DNA of 64,000 bases, taken from Rhizohabitans arisaemae (GTDB taxonomy: Bacteria; Actinomycetota; Actinomycetes; Streptosporangiales; Streptosporangiaceae). The stretch covers positions 558,001-622,000 of the forward strand of contig NZ_BLRH01000034.1 of NCBI RefSeq assembly GCF_025996515.1, read 5' to 3'. Each line of letters opens with the position of its first letter. The first letter of the stretch is position 1. The notes under the pieces were generated by a model. That model was given only the letters and a program-made list of their open reading frames with translations. It had not been told where the DNA came from and made no database searches. The translations under genes and the position numbers were made by a program. Shown here in pieces: positions 49,074 to 60,379 of the stretch.

Positions 49074-49263
49074 CCATGCGGCCCAGGGCGATGTACGGCC
49101 GGAGGCGGCCCACGCGTTCAGGTCGCCCCGGCGCCGCCCGTACACCGCCCGGCCAGGGGTGACAGCCGGGTCGCGGACGGGGTCGCCGACCTCACGACCT
49201 CCCGCGCGGGTACGGCCCAGGCACCCAGGCCCGTACCCGTTCCGATGGCCCCGGCGGGGATGG

Positions 49264-50526
49264 TCAGGGAAGGTGTTCGATGCGGACGGGAGGGCCGTTC
49301 GGGTCGACGCGGGGAAGCCAGGACGTGGTGAGGAGGGTCGGGCGGGTGGGGATGAAGCGGGTGAGGCGGCCCTTCCACAGGACGCGGACGCCTTGGACGA
49401 CGCGGACGGCGGGGATGCGGGCGAAGATCCGGGGGCGGAGGATGAGTTTGCCGCGGGCGGGCAGGTCGGCGGTGGAGCGGATGCGCTGGGGGCTCACCCA
49501 GCACAGCGAGTCGTCCACCTCGATGGGGACGCCCGCACCCGTGACCAGGTCACTCCGGCTCCGCAGCCGAGCCGCCACGGCGTGGCCGACGTGGCGGCCG
49601 GTCAGCGCGGCGACGTCGGCGGTCTCCACCGGGTGGCACAGGTTGCCTGCGGCGTAGACGCCGTCGACGCTGGTCAGGCCGGTGGCGTCGATCTCCGGCC
49701 CGCGGGTGGCGGAGTCGATCCGCACGCCGCGCAGGCGGGCGAGTTCATGGTCGGGGATCCAGTCCCCGCTGAACACCACGGTGTCGCAGGGAACGTTCCA
49801 ACGGTGTCCGTCGGCCACCCGCTCCAGGGTGACGCCGGTGACGGCGGGCTTGCCGTACACCTCCACGACGCGGACCCCGGTGAGGACGGGGACGGTGAAG
49901 GCCAGCCGCGCCCCCCAGCGGAACGCCTCGTAGCTCTGGTGCCGGGACAGTTCGGTGACGAGCCCGGCGACCTCCACCCCGGCGTGCCGGAGGGTGGTGA
50001 TCGCGGAGAAGCTGACGTGCTCGGCGCCGACGATCAGCGCACGCCGCCCGACCGGCTGGTTGTGGAAGTAGACGGCCTGCTGGAGCTGACCGGTGGTGTA
50101 GACCCCCTGCCCCCGGTCCCCCGGCACCCAGCGGGCCGCACGGGGACGTTCCCGCGCCCCGGTGGCGAGCAGGATCGCCGAGGCGTGCACGGTCCGCAGG
50201 CCCTTCGACGAGGTCACCTCCAGGCCGCCGTCGGGCGACCAGCCGGTGACGGTCGCACCGGTGTGGACCACGGCTCCGGCATCCGCGGCCAGGTCCGCGT
50301 AGTGCCGGGCGTATCCGGGACCGGTGAGGACCCGGTGCAGGTCGCGCATGCCGTACCCGGGATGGTCGCAGTGCCGGGGAACGCCGCCGGCCACCGACTC
50401 GCGCTCCAGCACCTCGACCCGCTCCACGCCGGCCTTGCGCAGCGCGACGGCCGCGGCCAGCCCGGACGGGCCGCCCCCGACCACCACGACGTCGGCTTCG
50501 TGCCTGACTCTTCCGTCCGTGTTCAC
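49264..50526 (-). CDS. NAD/FAD oxidoreductase, GlpB/opine-oxidase-alpha-like
   Basis: A 420-residue flavoprotein with two dinucleotide folds: VVVVGGGPSGLAAAVALRKA near the N-terminus and ALIVGAEHVSFSAITTLRHA in the middle; GVYAAGNLCHPVETAD carries the C-terminal FAD motif. It overlaps the upstream GlpA-like gene by 4 bp. Pairing with a protein bearing a BFD-type iron-sulphur tail is seen in anaerobic-type glycerol-3-phosphate dehydrogenases and opine oxidases, so these two likely make one oxidoreductase complex acting on a phosphorylated polyol (inference). Last gene of the operon. Confidence 0.85.
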   Translation of the reverse strand: MNTDGRVRHEADVVVVGGGPSGLAAAVALRKAGVERVEVLERESVAGGVPRHCDHPGYGMRDLHRVLTGPGYARHYADLAADAGAVVHTGATVTGWSPDGGLEVTSSKGLRTVHASAILLATGARERPRAARWVPGDRGQGVYTTGQLQQAVYFHNQPVGRRALIVGAEHVSFSAITTLRHAGVEVAGLVTELSRHQSYEAFRWGARLAFTVPVLTGVRVVEVYGKPAVTGVTLERVADGHRWNVPCDTVVFSGDWIPDHELARLRGVRIDSATRGPEIDATGLTSVDGVYAAGNLCHPVETADVAALTGRHVGHAVAARLRSRSDLVTGAGVPIEVDDSLCWVSPQRIRSTADLPARGKLILRPRIFARIPAVRVVQGVRVLWKGRLTRFIPTRPTLLTTSWLPRVDPNGPPVRIEHLP

Positions 50527-51943
50527 CTGGCCACCTCCGCGGGCACCGGCGTGCCGGCGCCGTCCTCAAGCATGCGGCGTACGGCTGCGCCGCAGAAGAA
50601 TCCCTGGCAGCGGCCCATCCCGGCGCGGGTACGGCGCCGCAGCCCCTCCGCGGTGGTCGCGGGGATGTCGCCGGCCAACGCGTCCCGGATCTCGCCGCGG
50701 CTGACCCGCTCGCAGAAGCACACGACCTCCCCGTAGGCGGGGTCCCGCGCGACACACGCCGGATCGGCGGAGGGACGTGGCCCTGCCTGGCCGATGTACG
50801 GCATCGCGGGTGGCTCGGATGCGGTCTCGGGAGCGGGCCTGAGCCCCATCTTCTCCGCCATCACCCCGGCGACGTACTCGGCGACGGCGAGCGAGGAGGT
50901 CAGGCCGGTGGAGCGGATCCCGCCCACGCAGACGTAACCCTGCTCGGGATGGAAGGAGATCTGGTAGTCGCCGTGCTCGGTGGCGGCCCGCAGCCCCGCG
51001 TAGATCGTGGTGACCTCTTCGTCGCGGAGCGCGGGCAGGATCCGGGCGCCTTTCTCCCGGAGCATGGCCAGGCCTTCTTCGGTGGTCCCGGTGGCGGTGG
51101 GGTCGTCGAGGTCTTCGGCGGTGGGGCCGAGCAGCACGTTGCCGTACACCGTGGGCGCGACCAGGACGCCCTTGCCCATCTTGGTGGGAACGGGGAGCAG
51201 GACGTGGTCGACCAGGGACCGGGCCAGCTTGTCGAAGACGATGAGCTGGCCGCGGCGCGGGGTGACGGTGAAACCGCCGTGGCCGAACATGCGGTGCACG
51301 GCGTCGCTCGCCAGCCCGGCCGCGTTGACGACCTGCCTGGCCCGGACGTCGCCCCGCCCGGTCCGCAGGACGATGTCCTCCCCCGCGGTGTCGACTCCGG
51401 TCACGGTGGTTTCGAGCAGCAGGGTCGCGCCCTGCCGTACCGCTTCCGTGGCGAACGCCAGGGTGGTGGTCCACGGGCAGACGATCCCCTCGTCGGGGAC
51501 CTCCATGGCGCCGAGCGCCCCCGGGCCGAGGTGCGGCTCGCGGCGGCGCAGCTCGTCGGCGCCGACCATCCGGGTGTGCCGGTAGCCGTTGGCGGCGGCC
51601 TGCTCGGCGAGGCCGGGCAGCGCCGCGTACTCGTCCTCGTTCCAGGCGACCAGCAGCGCGCCGGTCGGCTCGGTGGGGATCCCGGCGCGGGCCGCGTAGT
51701 CACTGAGCAGGTCATACCCCCGGGCGACCAGGGTGGACTCCAGGGTTCCGGGTTTGGCGTCGAATCCGGTGTGCAGGATCGCGGTGTTGGCCTTGCTGGT
51801 GACGTCGCCGACGTCACCCCGGGCGTCCAGCAGCGCGACGCTCGCGCCGCGCCGGGTGAACTCGCGGGCGAGGGCGGAGCCGACCACCCCGGCGCCGATC
51901 ACCGCGATGTCGAAGGTACGGCCGGGGGCGGCGTTCCGATGGT

Positions 51944-51947
<4 letters not shown>
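50523..51947 (-). CDS. GlpA-like FAD dehydrogenase with [2Fe-2S] BFD-like tail
   Basis: A 474-residue DAO-fold dehydrogenase: FAD motif IAVIGAGVVGSALAREFTRR, then TSKANTAILHTGFDAKPGTL as in GlpA/GlpD, and GYVCVGGIRSTGLTSSLAVA near the FAD isoalloxazine. The C-terminus has the cysteine set CFCERVSR ... GMGRCQGFFCG of a bacterioferritin-associated-ferredoxin-like [2Fe-2S] domain. It overlaps its neighbours by 4 bp on both sides. It is most likely the catalytic subunit oxidising the product of the FGGY kinase encoded just upstream. Confidence 0.88.
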
Positions 51948-53361
<1,414 letters not shown>

Positions 53362-53365
<4 letters not shown>

Positions 53366-54165
53366 GCGTCGGCGTCCCCTCCGGCGTCGGCCGCCGCCTC
53401 GGGACGCAGGACGGTCAGGCCGGTGTCCCGCAGCTGCCGGACCACGTCCTCCTCGACGGCTCCGCCGGTGACCAGCGCGGTGACCCGGTCCCAGCCGCAG
53501 ACCTTGCGCAGGGCGATGTGGCCGAGCTTGGTGGAGTCGGCGAGCACGTACACGCGGGTGGCGTTGTCGATCATGCGGTTGCGCACGGCGATCTCGTCGA
53601 GGTGGTAGTCGGTGAGCCCGGCGACGGGGTGCACGCCGCCGGAGCCGAGGAACGCCTTGTCGGCGAAGAACCGCCCGACCTGCTCCTCGGCGTCGGCGCC
53701 GGAGCTGGTGAGCTCGTCGTGCCGGATCCGGCCGCCGATGATGTGCAGGTCGATCTCCTTGCGCCCGGCCAGGGCCGTGGCCGCGCCGATGCTGTTGGTC
53801 ACCACCCGCCCGTGGAAGGAGGCGGGGAGTTGCCGGGCCCAGGTCAGGACGGTGGTGCCGACGTCGAGGAAGATCGTGTCGGTGTCGCCGACCAGCGTGG
53901 CGCAGATGCGGGCGATCTCGTCTTTGGCCTTCTGTTGCAGCGACTCCCGTTCCACGCGGGTGGGTTCGGCGCTGCGGGAGAGGTTACGGGCTCGCGCCGC
54001 GCCGCCGTACACCCTGCGGATGACGCCGTCCTTCTCCAGCAGGACCAGGTCGCGCCGGATCGTCTCGGCGGAAACCTCCAGCTCCGCGGCCATCTCGGTC
54101 GGCCGCAGCACCTCGCTCTCGTCGAGCAGGGCGAGGATGCGCCGGCGCCGTTCCTCAGGAAGCAT
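53362..54165 (-). CDS. DeoR-family repressor of the operon
   Basis: A 267-residue DeoR regulator: HTH in residues 5-57 (ILALLDESEVLRPTEMAAEL, VSAETIRRDLVLLEKDG) and a phosphosugar-sensing domain (DTIFLDVGTTVLTWARQLPA, TNSIGAATAL, ADKAFLGSGGVHP, ADSTKLGHIALRKV). It is encoded within the operon between permease and kinase. It likely senses the phosphorylated product of the FGGY kinase and binds near the operon promoter at about 60.2 kb. Confidence 0.9.
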
Positions 54166-54196
54166 TCACGGTCCCTTCAACTCCCGGTCCACTTGG

Positions 54197-55210
54197 TCAG
54201 GTTCGTCGGATCACACGGCGGACCATGCCGGCCCGTCTGCCGAGCTCGTCGAGGCCGGCCGCGATGACCAGGGCCGCACCGGTCGCCATCGCCTGGGCGA
54301 AGTAGGGGACGTTCATCAGCGTCATGCCGTTGCGGAGCACGCCGAGGAAGATCACGCCGAGCAGGACCCCGAACATGGTGCCGCGTCCGCCGCTGAAGGC
54401 GACCCCGCCGAGGAGGACGGCGGTGAGGACCTCCAGCTCGAAGCCGACCCCGAGGGTTCCGGGAGGCGCCGAGTCGAGGCGGGCGGCGTACAGGACGCCG
54501 CCGAGCCCGGCGGCCAGGCCGATCACGCCGTACAGCACCAGCGGGAGGCGCTTGGTCGCGACGCCGGACAGGTAGGCGGCCTCGGTGTTGACGCCGATGG
54601 CGTAGACGTGTCGGCCGGAGGCGGTGCCGTAAAGGAACAGCGCGCCGAGGGCGAAGACCAAGACCGCGATCCACACCGGTACGGGGACGCCGAGGTAGAG
54701 GCCGCGGCCGAGCAGGGCCATGCCCTGGCCGAAGTCCGAGGGCGGGTCGTCGCGGAGGAACTGGGTGATGCCGCGGTAGAGCTGGAGGGTGCCCAGGGTC
54801 ACGATGATCGGGCTCAGCTTGGTGTAGGCGACGAGGACCCCGTTGACGAGGCCGCCCAGGGTGCCGACGGCGAGACCAGCCAGCACGGCCGCTCCCCAAC
54901 TCCAGTGCTGGTCGACGATGAGCAGTCCGGTGATCACCCCGGCGAGCCCGACCGCCGATCCGACAGAGAGATCAACATACCCCATAATCACCAAAAGCGC
55001 CTGGGGGACGGCGACGATGAGCAGCACCGCGCTCGACAGGGCGATGTTCTTGATGTTGCCCGTGGTCAGGAACAGATCCGACTGGGCGGTGAAGAACACC
55101 ACCATGAGGATCAGGCCGATCAGCAGGGCCGAGCGCAGGGCCAGGTCCAGCAGGTTGCGGCCGCCGCCCTTGGCGGTTCCGGCGGGGGTGGTGGCGGTCG
55201 TCGCGGTCAT
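54197..55210 (-). CDS. Ribose-type (CUT2) ABC transporter permease
   Basis: A 337-residue RbsC-like permease with about nine to ten spans: VIMGYVDLSVGSAVGLAGVI, LVAYTKLSPIIVTLGTLQLY and GVAFSGGRGTMFGVLLGVIF are typical CUT2 motifs. The ATG at 55210 overlaps the ATPase gene by 4 bp. It forms the membrane channel for the substrate bound by the lipoprotein at 56812. Confidence 0.92.
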   Translation of the reverse strand: MTATTATTPAGTAKGGGRNLLDLALRSALLIGLILMVVFFTAQSDLFLTTGNIKNIALSSAVLLIVAVPQALLVIMGYVDLSVGSAVGLAGVITGLLIVDQHWSWGAAVLAGLAVGTLGGLVNGVLVAYTKLSPIIVTLGTLQLYRGITQFLRDDPPSDFGQGMALLGRGLYLGVPVPVWIAVLVFALGALFLYGTASGRHVYAIGVNTEAAYLSGVATKRLPLVLYGVIGLAAGLGGVLYAARLDSAPPGTLGVGFELEVLTAVLLGGVAFSGGRGTMFGVLLGVIFLGVLRNGMTLMNVPYFAQAMATGAALVIAAGLDELGRRAGMVRRVIRRT

Positions 55211-56745
55211 GGGCGACCCTCCGAGACGTTCGGGGTGCCGGCGACGTCGCCGGTGACACCGGTGAGCTGGTGGGCGTTCTGGAGCAGGGTGGCCTCGGTG
55301 ATCTCGTCGCCGGTGAGCTCGGCGATGACCTTGCCGCGGTCCATCACCAGCGCGCGCTGGGCGAGCTGGGCGACCTCCTGGGCGTCGGAGGAGGCGAAGA
55401 CGACGGCCAGGCCGCGCTCGGCCAGGTCGCGGCAGACCTGGTAGATCTGGCGGCGGGCCCCCACGTCCACACCTTGGGTGGGCTCGTCGAGCAGCAGCAC
55501 CGCGAGCCGGTCCGCGCGGGCCAGCCAGCGGCCCAGGACCAGTTTCTGCTGGTTGCCGCCGGAGAAGGCGGCACCCTTGCGGGTGGCGTCCGGCGGGTGC
55601 AGCGCGACCTTGCCGGCGGTGTCGGCGAAGAGCCGCCTCTCCCCGCCGGGGTTGCGCACCCCGAGCCGGCCGAGCTCGGCGAAGGAAGGAAGAAGAAGGT
55701 TGTCGGCGGCGCTGCGGGTGCCCCACAGGGCTTGGCGGGCCCGGTCGGAGGGGACCAGCGCGACGCCGCGGCGCAGCGCCTCGGCCGGGCCACCGCGCCG
55801 GGCCACCGGGCGGCCGTCCACCTGGAACCCGCCCGAGGTCGCGGGGAAGCGCCCGGCGAGGGTCTCCAGGAACGAGCTGCGGCCCGAGCCGAGGACACCG
55901 TACAGGCCGAGGATCTCCCCCGCCCGCACCTCCACGTCCAGCGGTCCGAACCGGGGCCCGGCCAGGCCCGTGACCTTGAGGCGCACGTCGCCGAGGTCGG
56001 AGCGTTCGACGGCCGGGGTGGGCTCCCCGGTGCCGCCGGAGATCACCGAGACGATGCGCTCGGGCTTGATGTCGGCGACCGCGCCGCTGAGCGCGACCAC
56101 GCCGTCGCGCAGGACGGTCACCCGGTCGGCGATGCGGAAGACCTCGCCCAGCCGATGGGTGGTGTAGATGATCCGGACGCCGCGCTCCTTCATCCGCGCG
56201 ACCTCGGCGAAGAGCCGTTCGGTCTCGCTCTCGGAGAGGGAGGCGGTGGGCTCGTCCAGGATGAGGACCCGTACGGCGGTGCGGTGCCAGGCCTTGGCGA
56301 TCTCCAGCAGCTGCTTGGTGCCGACGGGGAGGTCGCCGACCCGGGTGTTCGGGTCCAGGGTGAGGCCGAACCGCTCCAGCAGCTCCTCGGTGACGCGGCG
56401 CTGCCGGCGGCGGTCGACCAGTCCGGCGATCCGCGATTCCTGGCCGAGGAAGAGGTTCTCGGTCACGGTGAGCACGTCGATGAGGGACAGGTGCTGGTGG
56501 ATGGTGGCGATGCCGGACTCGAAGGCGCGGGCGGGGGTCATGTTCTGCAGCGGGACGCCGTCCAGGGTGATCTGGCCGGAGTCCGGGACGGTCACGCCGC
56601 CGATGCACTTGATCAGGGTGGATTTGCCGGCGCCGTTCGGGCCGAGCAGGGCGTGGACCTCACCGGGCGCGATGTCCAGGTCCACGCCGGACAGGACGGT
56701 GAACGTGCCGTAGCCCTTGACGAGGTCGCGGATTCCGAGCGTCAT
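55207..56745 (-). CDS. Ribose-type (CUT2) ABC transporter ATPase, two-domain
   Basis: A 512-residue RbsA-like protein with two ABC cassettes. The first has Walker A GPNGAGKSTLIK and Walker B VLILDEPTASLS; its signature region is LPVGTKQLLEIAKA. The second has GVLGSGRSSFLE (degenerate Walker A, usual in RbsA), the signature FSGGNQQKLVLGRW and AVLLLDEPTQGVDV. Cytoplasmic, it energises the permease at 54197. Confidence 0.93.
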   Translation of the reverse strand: MTLGIRDLVKGYGTFTVLSGVDLDIAPGEVHALLGPNGAGKSTLIKCIGGVTVPDSGQITLDGVPLQNMTPARAFESGIATIHQHLSLIDVLTVTENLFLGQESRIAGLVDRRRQRRVTEELLERFGLTLDPNTRVGDLPVGTKQLLEIAKAWHRTAVRVLILDEPTASLSESETERLFAEVARMKERGVRIIYTTHRLGEVFRIADRVTVLRDGVVALSGAVADIKPERIVSVISGGTGEPTPAVERSDLGDVRLKVTGLAGPRFGPLDVEVRAGEILGLYGVLGSGRSSFLETLAGRFPATSGGFQVDGRPVARRGGPAEALRRGVALVPSDRARQALWGTRSAADNLLLPSFAELGRLGVRNPGGERRLFADTAGKVALHPPDATRKGAAFSGGNQQKLVLGRWLARADRLAVLLLDEPTQGVDVGARRQIYQVCRDLAERGLAVVFASSDAQEVAQLAQRALVMDRGKVIAELTGDEITEATLLQNAHQLTGVTGDVAGTPNVSEGRP

Positions 56746-56773
56746 GCCAGGGGGTCCTTCCGAGGGGTGGAAA

Positions 56774-56803
56774 GGGGGCGGAGCCCGGCCGGGCCCCGCC
56801 CCC
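56774..56803. other. Intercistronic hairpin after the binding-protein gene
   Basis: GGGGGCGGAGCCCGG (56774-56788) pairs with CCGGGCCCCGCCCCC (56789-56803) with one mismatch and almost no loop. Placed between the SBP and ATPase genes, it probably stabilises the SBP message or attenuates reading into the downstream genes (inference). Confidence 0.55.
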
Positions 56804-56811
56804 AGGCCGGG

Positions 56812-57828
56812 TCAGCTGTAGTCGCTCATGTACTGCTTGAGCTCGGGGTGGTCGGCGGTGACGGCCACCGGGGGCACGTTCACACCGGTGTTGGGCTTGC
56901 CTTCGAGCAGGTCGGCGGCGACGTCGGTGACGGCGAAGCCGATGTCGCGGATGCGCACCGCGACCGAGACCCGGTAGATCCCGTCCTCGGAGACCGCCTG
57001 CAGGCCTTCCTTCGAACCGTCCTGGCCGCCGATGAAGATGCCGGGGTCCTTGGCGTCCTTGCCGGCGTTGAGGAACGCCTGCCGGGCGCCGAGGGCGACG
57101 TCGTCGTTGTAGCCGAGGACCATGTTCAGGTCGGGGTGGGCCTGGAGCACGGTCCGGGTGATCTGCTCGCCCTCGGTCCGGGTGCCCGCCTTCTGGGTGG
57201 AGACGATCTCGATGTTGGAGGCGCTGCCGGGGAAGGTCTCCTTCAGGCCGTCGTCGCGCTGGGCGCCGACCGCCAGGTCACGGTTGTTGAGCACCAGCAC
57301 CTTGACCGGCTTGCTCTGCTTGGCCGCCCACTCGCCCGCGGTCGTACCGAGCGCCTTGCCGCTCTCCAGGCCGCTGAACAGCACCGCGGCGTCCTGGTTC
57401 TTCAGCGGGGAGGCGTAGGAGACGAAGACGGTGCAGTTGTCGCGGGCCTGCTTGGCCAGCGGCTCCATGGAGGCCGGCTCCAGCGGGTAGGAGACGATCG
57501 CCGGGATCTTCTGGGTCACCCAGGTCTGCACGTTCTGGATCTGCTTCTGCAGGTCCTGGTCGTCGGCGGTGTACTTGACCTGGTAGCCGCGCTCACCGGC
57601 GCGCTGCTCGGCGAACTTCTTCAGGTCGCCGTAGACCGACAGGGAGGTCAGCGGGTAGTCGAAGCCGATGACCTTCTCGGTGGAGCGCTTGCACGGCTCG
57701 GCGGAGCCGCCCGCACTGGGCGCGCCGTCCTCGGTGACGCCGCCGCAGGCGGTGACCAGGAGCGCGGTGAAGGCGATCAGTCCGGCGAAACGGGCCGCCC
57801 GTCGGGGTTTGGCGATGGAAGGGGACAT
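56812..57828 (-). CDS. CUT2 substrate-binding lipoprotein
   Basis: A 338-residue periplasmic-binding-protein type 4 lipoprotein: signal with lipobox LLVTAC, lipidated Cys28, then IGFDYPLTSLSVYGDLKKFA, VTQKIPAIVSYPLEPASMEP and LNMVLGYNDDVALGARQAFL as in ribose/xylose-type binding proteins. The ATG at 57828 follows GGAGG. It lies between the DMFase-like gene and the transporter ATPase; it captures the operon's substrate or cleavage product outside the cell. Confidence 0.9.
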   Translation of the reverse strand: MSPSIAKPRRAARFAGLIAFTALLVTACGGVTEDGAPSAGGSAEPCKRSTEKVIGFDYPLTSLSVYGDLKKFAEQRAGERGYQVKYTADDQDLQKQIQNVQTWVTQKIPAIVSYPLEPASMEPLAKQARDNCTVFVSYASPLKNQDAAVLFSGLESGKALGTTAGEWAAKQSKPVKVLVLNNRDLAVGAQRDDGLKETFPGSASNIEIVSTQKAGTRTEGEQITRTVLQAHPDLNMVLGYNDDVALGARQAFLNAGKDAKDPGIFIGGQDGSKEGLQAVSEDGIYRVSVAVRIRDIGFAVTDVAADLLEGKPNTGVNVPPVAVTADHPELKQYMSDYS

Positions 57829-57902
57829 TGGGGGAGCCTCCTCGGGGCTGAGGGGGTCCGTCGGCGCGGTGCCGGCGGCGTTGAGGGATGGGGGCGTGGC
57901 GG

Positions 57903-60074
57903 TCAAGACCGCTTGGTGTCGCGTGCGCCGAAGTTCGCCAGCACGTTGCGGATCAGCGTGGACACGTTGTTGTCGGCTCCGTTCCACAGCAGGGAGCCGC
58001 TGAAGCAGACCGAGCCGACGGAGAACACCGCTCCCCCGCTGCTCTGCTCCACGACGACCATGTCGGAGCGGACGTCTTCACATTCACTGCCGCCGAGCCC
58101 GGGCCCGAGCATGAGCACGTCTTCGACGGCGAGCTGGTAGTAGTCGCTGTGCCGGCGGGATGTGGCCAGCACGGCGGTGTTCGGCGGGCTGCCGAGGGTG
58201 AGGTCGAAGCGGTCGAGTTCGTCGCCGCTCGCGCCGTCCATGATGAACCCGAAGTCGCCGATGAGGTCGTCGTCGATCCCGTCGAAGACCCAGGACCACT
58301 CGGGCTCGTAGGACAGCGGGGTCCGCTCGAAGGGCGGCGCCTTCCGGTCCCAGCCCTGGCTGCACATGCCGACGCCCACCAGGGTGTTGGGCGAGCGTCC
58401 GCGCCGCCGCCACAGGCCGCCGCGCTCCCCGGTGGTGGAGTGCCGCTCCTCACCGGGCCGGGCCTCCCAGGTCCGGACCCCCGCGGAACGGCGTACCTCC
58501 AGCACATGCGGGCGCTCGGGGTCCTGGGAGGTCACCCAGTAGAAGCCGTTTCCGCCCAGGTAGGCCAGGCATCCGCCGGTGTCGGCGTGCCGGCGGAGCG
58601 CGTCCAGCATCCGCTCGCTGTGGTACTCGGGGTGGGAGCCGGTGACGACGGTCTGGTACCCGGCGAGCGCGTCGTCTCCGTCGGCGTGCAGGTCGTGGTC
58701 GCTCAGCACGTCGTACTCGAAGCCCTGCCGTTCCAGCCAGTACGACAGGTAGAGGTCGGCGCCCAGGTGCCGCGGCGCGTTCTGCAGCCACATCCGGTAG
58801 TCGGGCCGCAGGTTGGGGATGGGCCGCAGGATGCTGGAGTAGCAGAAGCCGGACCCGTCGCTGTGCGTGTCGTAGAGGCTGCTCGCGAACTCGGGGTGCT
58901 CGGCGAGCGCCCGGTCGTGCGGCCACGGGGTGATCGGGTGGTCGGCGAGCCCGGCCGCCTCGTAGTCGAGCCGGTGCAGCAGGCGCTCGTTGGCGTAGGC
59001 GGTGTAGGTGAAGGTCGGGACCAGGAACGCCAGCTTGGCCCGGGGAGCGTCCGCGGCGGGCCGGACCACGACGGGGATGTGGTCGGTCTCCTCGCCGTCG
59101 GCGGTGACGCCGCGCAGCCGTACCGCGTAGATCCCGCTCCGCAGATCGCTCGGGAGGACGACCGTGGCGGCGACGGGCCAGCCCGCGTCGATCAGGTCGT
59201 CGTCGTGGAAATGGATCGCTCCATACTGGTCGGGGGCCGATGTGAAGTCGTCGTTCTCCCCGGTCCAGTTGTGGCCGGTCATCGCCCGCGCGGGCATGTT
59301 GACCAGTACGGCGTCGCGGCCCCGGCCGGAGACGTCGGCGACGACGGCGGCGGCGAAGTCCCGGTCGAACGCCCACTCGGCGAGGGTCTCGCCGGCCGCG
59401 CGGAGCACCGGGCGCTCCAGCTTGCCGTTGAACACCCCGGCCGGACGGTATCGCGTCGGCTCCTTTCGACACGTCACGGCCGCGCCGATCACATCCCGGG
59501 CCCCGGTCAGGTCCAGTCCATTGTTGGAACGTGCCAAATTGAGCTCGTCGTCACCCGGGTACGGCTGCAGCGGCTCGGCCCGTACCAGCACACCGGCCGG
59601 ACCGATCTCCGCGGTGAGGCGGTACCACCGGCGCTCCCCCAGCGGGCGAGGCGCGACGGCGAGGACGGTTCCGTCCGGTCCGGTCACCGCGGGCCGGCCC
59701 CGGTCGTCGAGGACGAGGGCGGCGACCCGCGAACCGGCGGCGTCGACCAGGCTGAGGACGCCCTGCTCGCGGCCGATCGCCGGGGTGGTAGGCCAGGCCA
59801 GCGTCTCGACGGAGACCTCGGCGACGCCGCCGGGGACGACGTTCTCGGCGCGCAGGCAGGAACCGGTGGGGGTCTGCTGGGCGTCCACGACGACCCGCTG
59901 CTCGGCGACCGCGGCGATCGGTTCGGTCAGCAGGCCCGGTGCCGGCGGGTTGGTGTCGCCGTGCACCAGACGCACGAGGTCGACCACGACTTCACCGCCG
60001 TCGCCCGAGGCCATCACCGGGAGTTCATCCCCGGGACGCGCCGACAACCGGTCCAGGTAACCGAACAGCTTCAT
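57903..60074 (-). CDS. N,N-dimethylformamidase large-subunit homologue
   Basis: A 723-residue protein like the beta/large subunit of DMFase. The N-terminal region begins with a sheet domain (LSARPGDELPVMASGDGGEV) and the family-typical VRLVHGDTNPPAPG. A lectin-like middle part follows (GVFNGKLERPVLRAAGETLA, EWAFDRDF), then the catalytic region LAFLVPTFTYTAYANERLLH, WLERQGFEYDVLSDHDLHAD, VVTGSHPEYHSERMLDAL and YLGGNGFYWVTS. Conserved Tyr and Glu residues suit the tyrosinate/Glu iron site known for DMFase. No small-subunit gene is seen. There is no signal peptide, so it acts in the cytoplasm. First gene of the operon; probably hydrolyses an amide of a polyol- or sugar-like compound (inference). 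Confidence 0.82.
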   Translation of the reverse strand: MKLFGYLDRLSARPGDELPVMASGDGGEVVVDLVRLVHGDTNPPAPGLLTEPIAAVAEQRVVVDAQQTPTGSCLRAENVVPGGVAEVSVETLAWPTTPAIGREQGVLSLVDAAGSRVAALVLDDRGRPAVTGPDGTVLAVAPRPLGERRWYRLTAEIGPAGVLVRAEPLQPYPGDDELNLARSNNGLDLTGARDVIGAAVTCRKEPTRYRPAGVFNGKLERPVLRAAGETLAEWAFDRDFAAAVVADVSGRGRDAVLVNMPARAMTGHNWTGENDDFTSAPDQYGAIHFHDDDLIDAGWPVAATVVLPSDLRSGIYAVRLRGVTADGEETDHIPVVVRPAADAPRAKLAFLVPTFTYTAYANERLLHRLDYEAAGLADHPITPWPHDRALAEHPEFASSLYDTHSDGSGFCYSSILRPIPNLRPDYRMWLQNAPRHLGADLYLSYWLERQGFEYDVLSDHDLHADGDDALAGYQTVVTGSHPEYHSERMLDALRRHADTGGCLAYLGGNGFYWVTSQDPERPHVLEVRRSAGVRTWEARPGEERHSTTGERGGLWRRRGRSPNTLVGVGMCSQGWDRKAPPFERTPLSYEPEWSWVFDGIDDDLIGDFGFIMDGASGDELDRFDLTLGSPPNTAVLATSRRHSDYYQLAVEDVLMLGPGLGGSECEDVRSDMVVVEQSSGGAVFSVGSVCFSGSLLWNGADNNVSTLIRNVLANFGARDTKRS

Positions 60075-60156
60075 GCAGCTTCCTTCACGCTGACCACATT
60101 TGCCCGAACCACCACAGACACCGCAGAGAGGACTTGCAGCTAGGTTCGCGCGTCCA

Positions 60157-60227
60157 GGTTACATATGACCATACTTCCACACAAGACCTCAGATTCTGTG
60201 AGGAAGTTTCCACATCCACCTGTAACC
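60157..60227 (-). promoter_or_regulatory. Nested inverted repeats at the DMFase-like operon promoter
   Basis: GGTTACA (60157-60163) and TGTAACC (60221-60227) are exact inverted arms 57 bp apart. Within them CTTCCACACA (60174-60183) and TGTGAGGAAG (60197-60206) pair with one mismatch. The region is A/T-richer than its surroundings and lies 83 bp before the operon start at 60074. The DeoR protein encoded in the operon is the likely binder. Confidence 0.5.
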
Positions 60228-60379
60228 GGACATAGGTAGCGGAAGGCCCATGGCGCCTGGTAGAAGCGCAGCGGCGCGCCCAGGTAAAGCAATCGGGCGC
60301 CCCTCCGTCGCCGAGCCATGCCGCACATCGCACCGAGCCGAGTCGACCGACGCAGGGGCCCGGTCACCGCTTTCCCGCT

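Noticed and set aside
55270-58140. A 956-codon plus-strand frame over the ABC ATPase and binding-protein genes
   Set aside because: It is a high-G+C shadow frame; both minus-strand genes beneath have full family motifs.
57888-60143. A 751-codon plus-strand frame opposite the DMFase-like gene
   Set aside because: Antisense shadow; no recognisable motifs, whereas the minus strand matches the DMFase family along its length.
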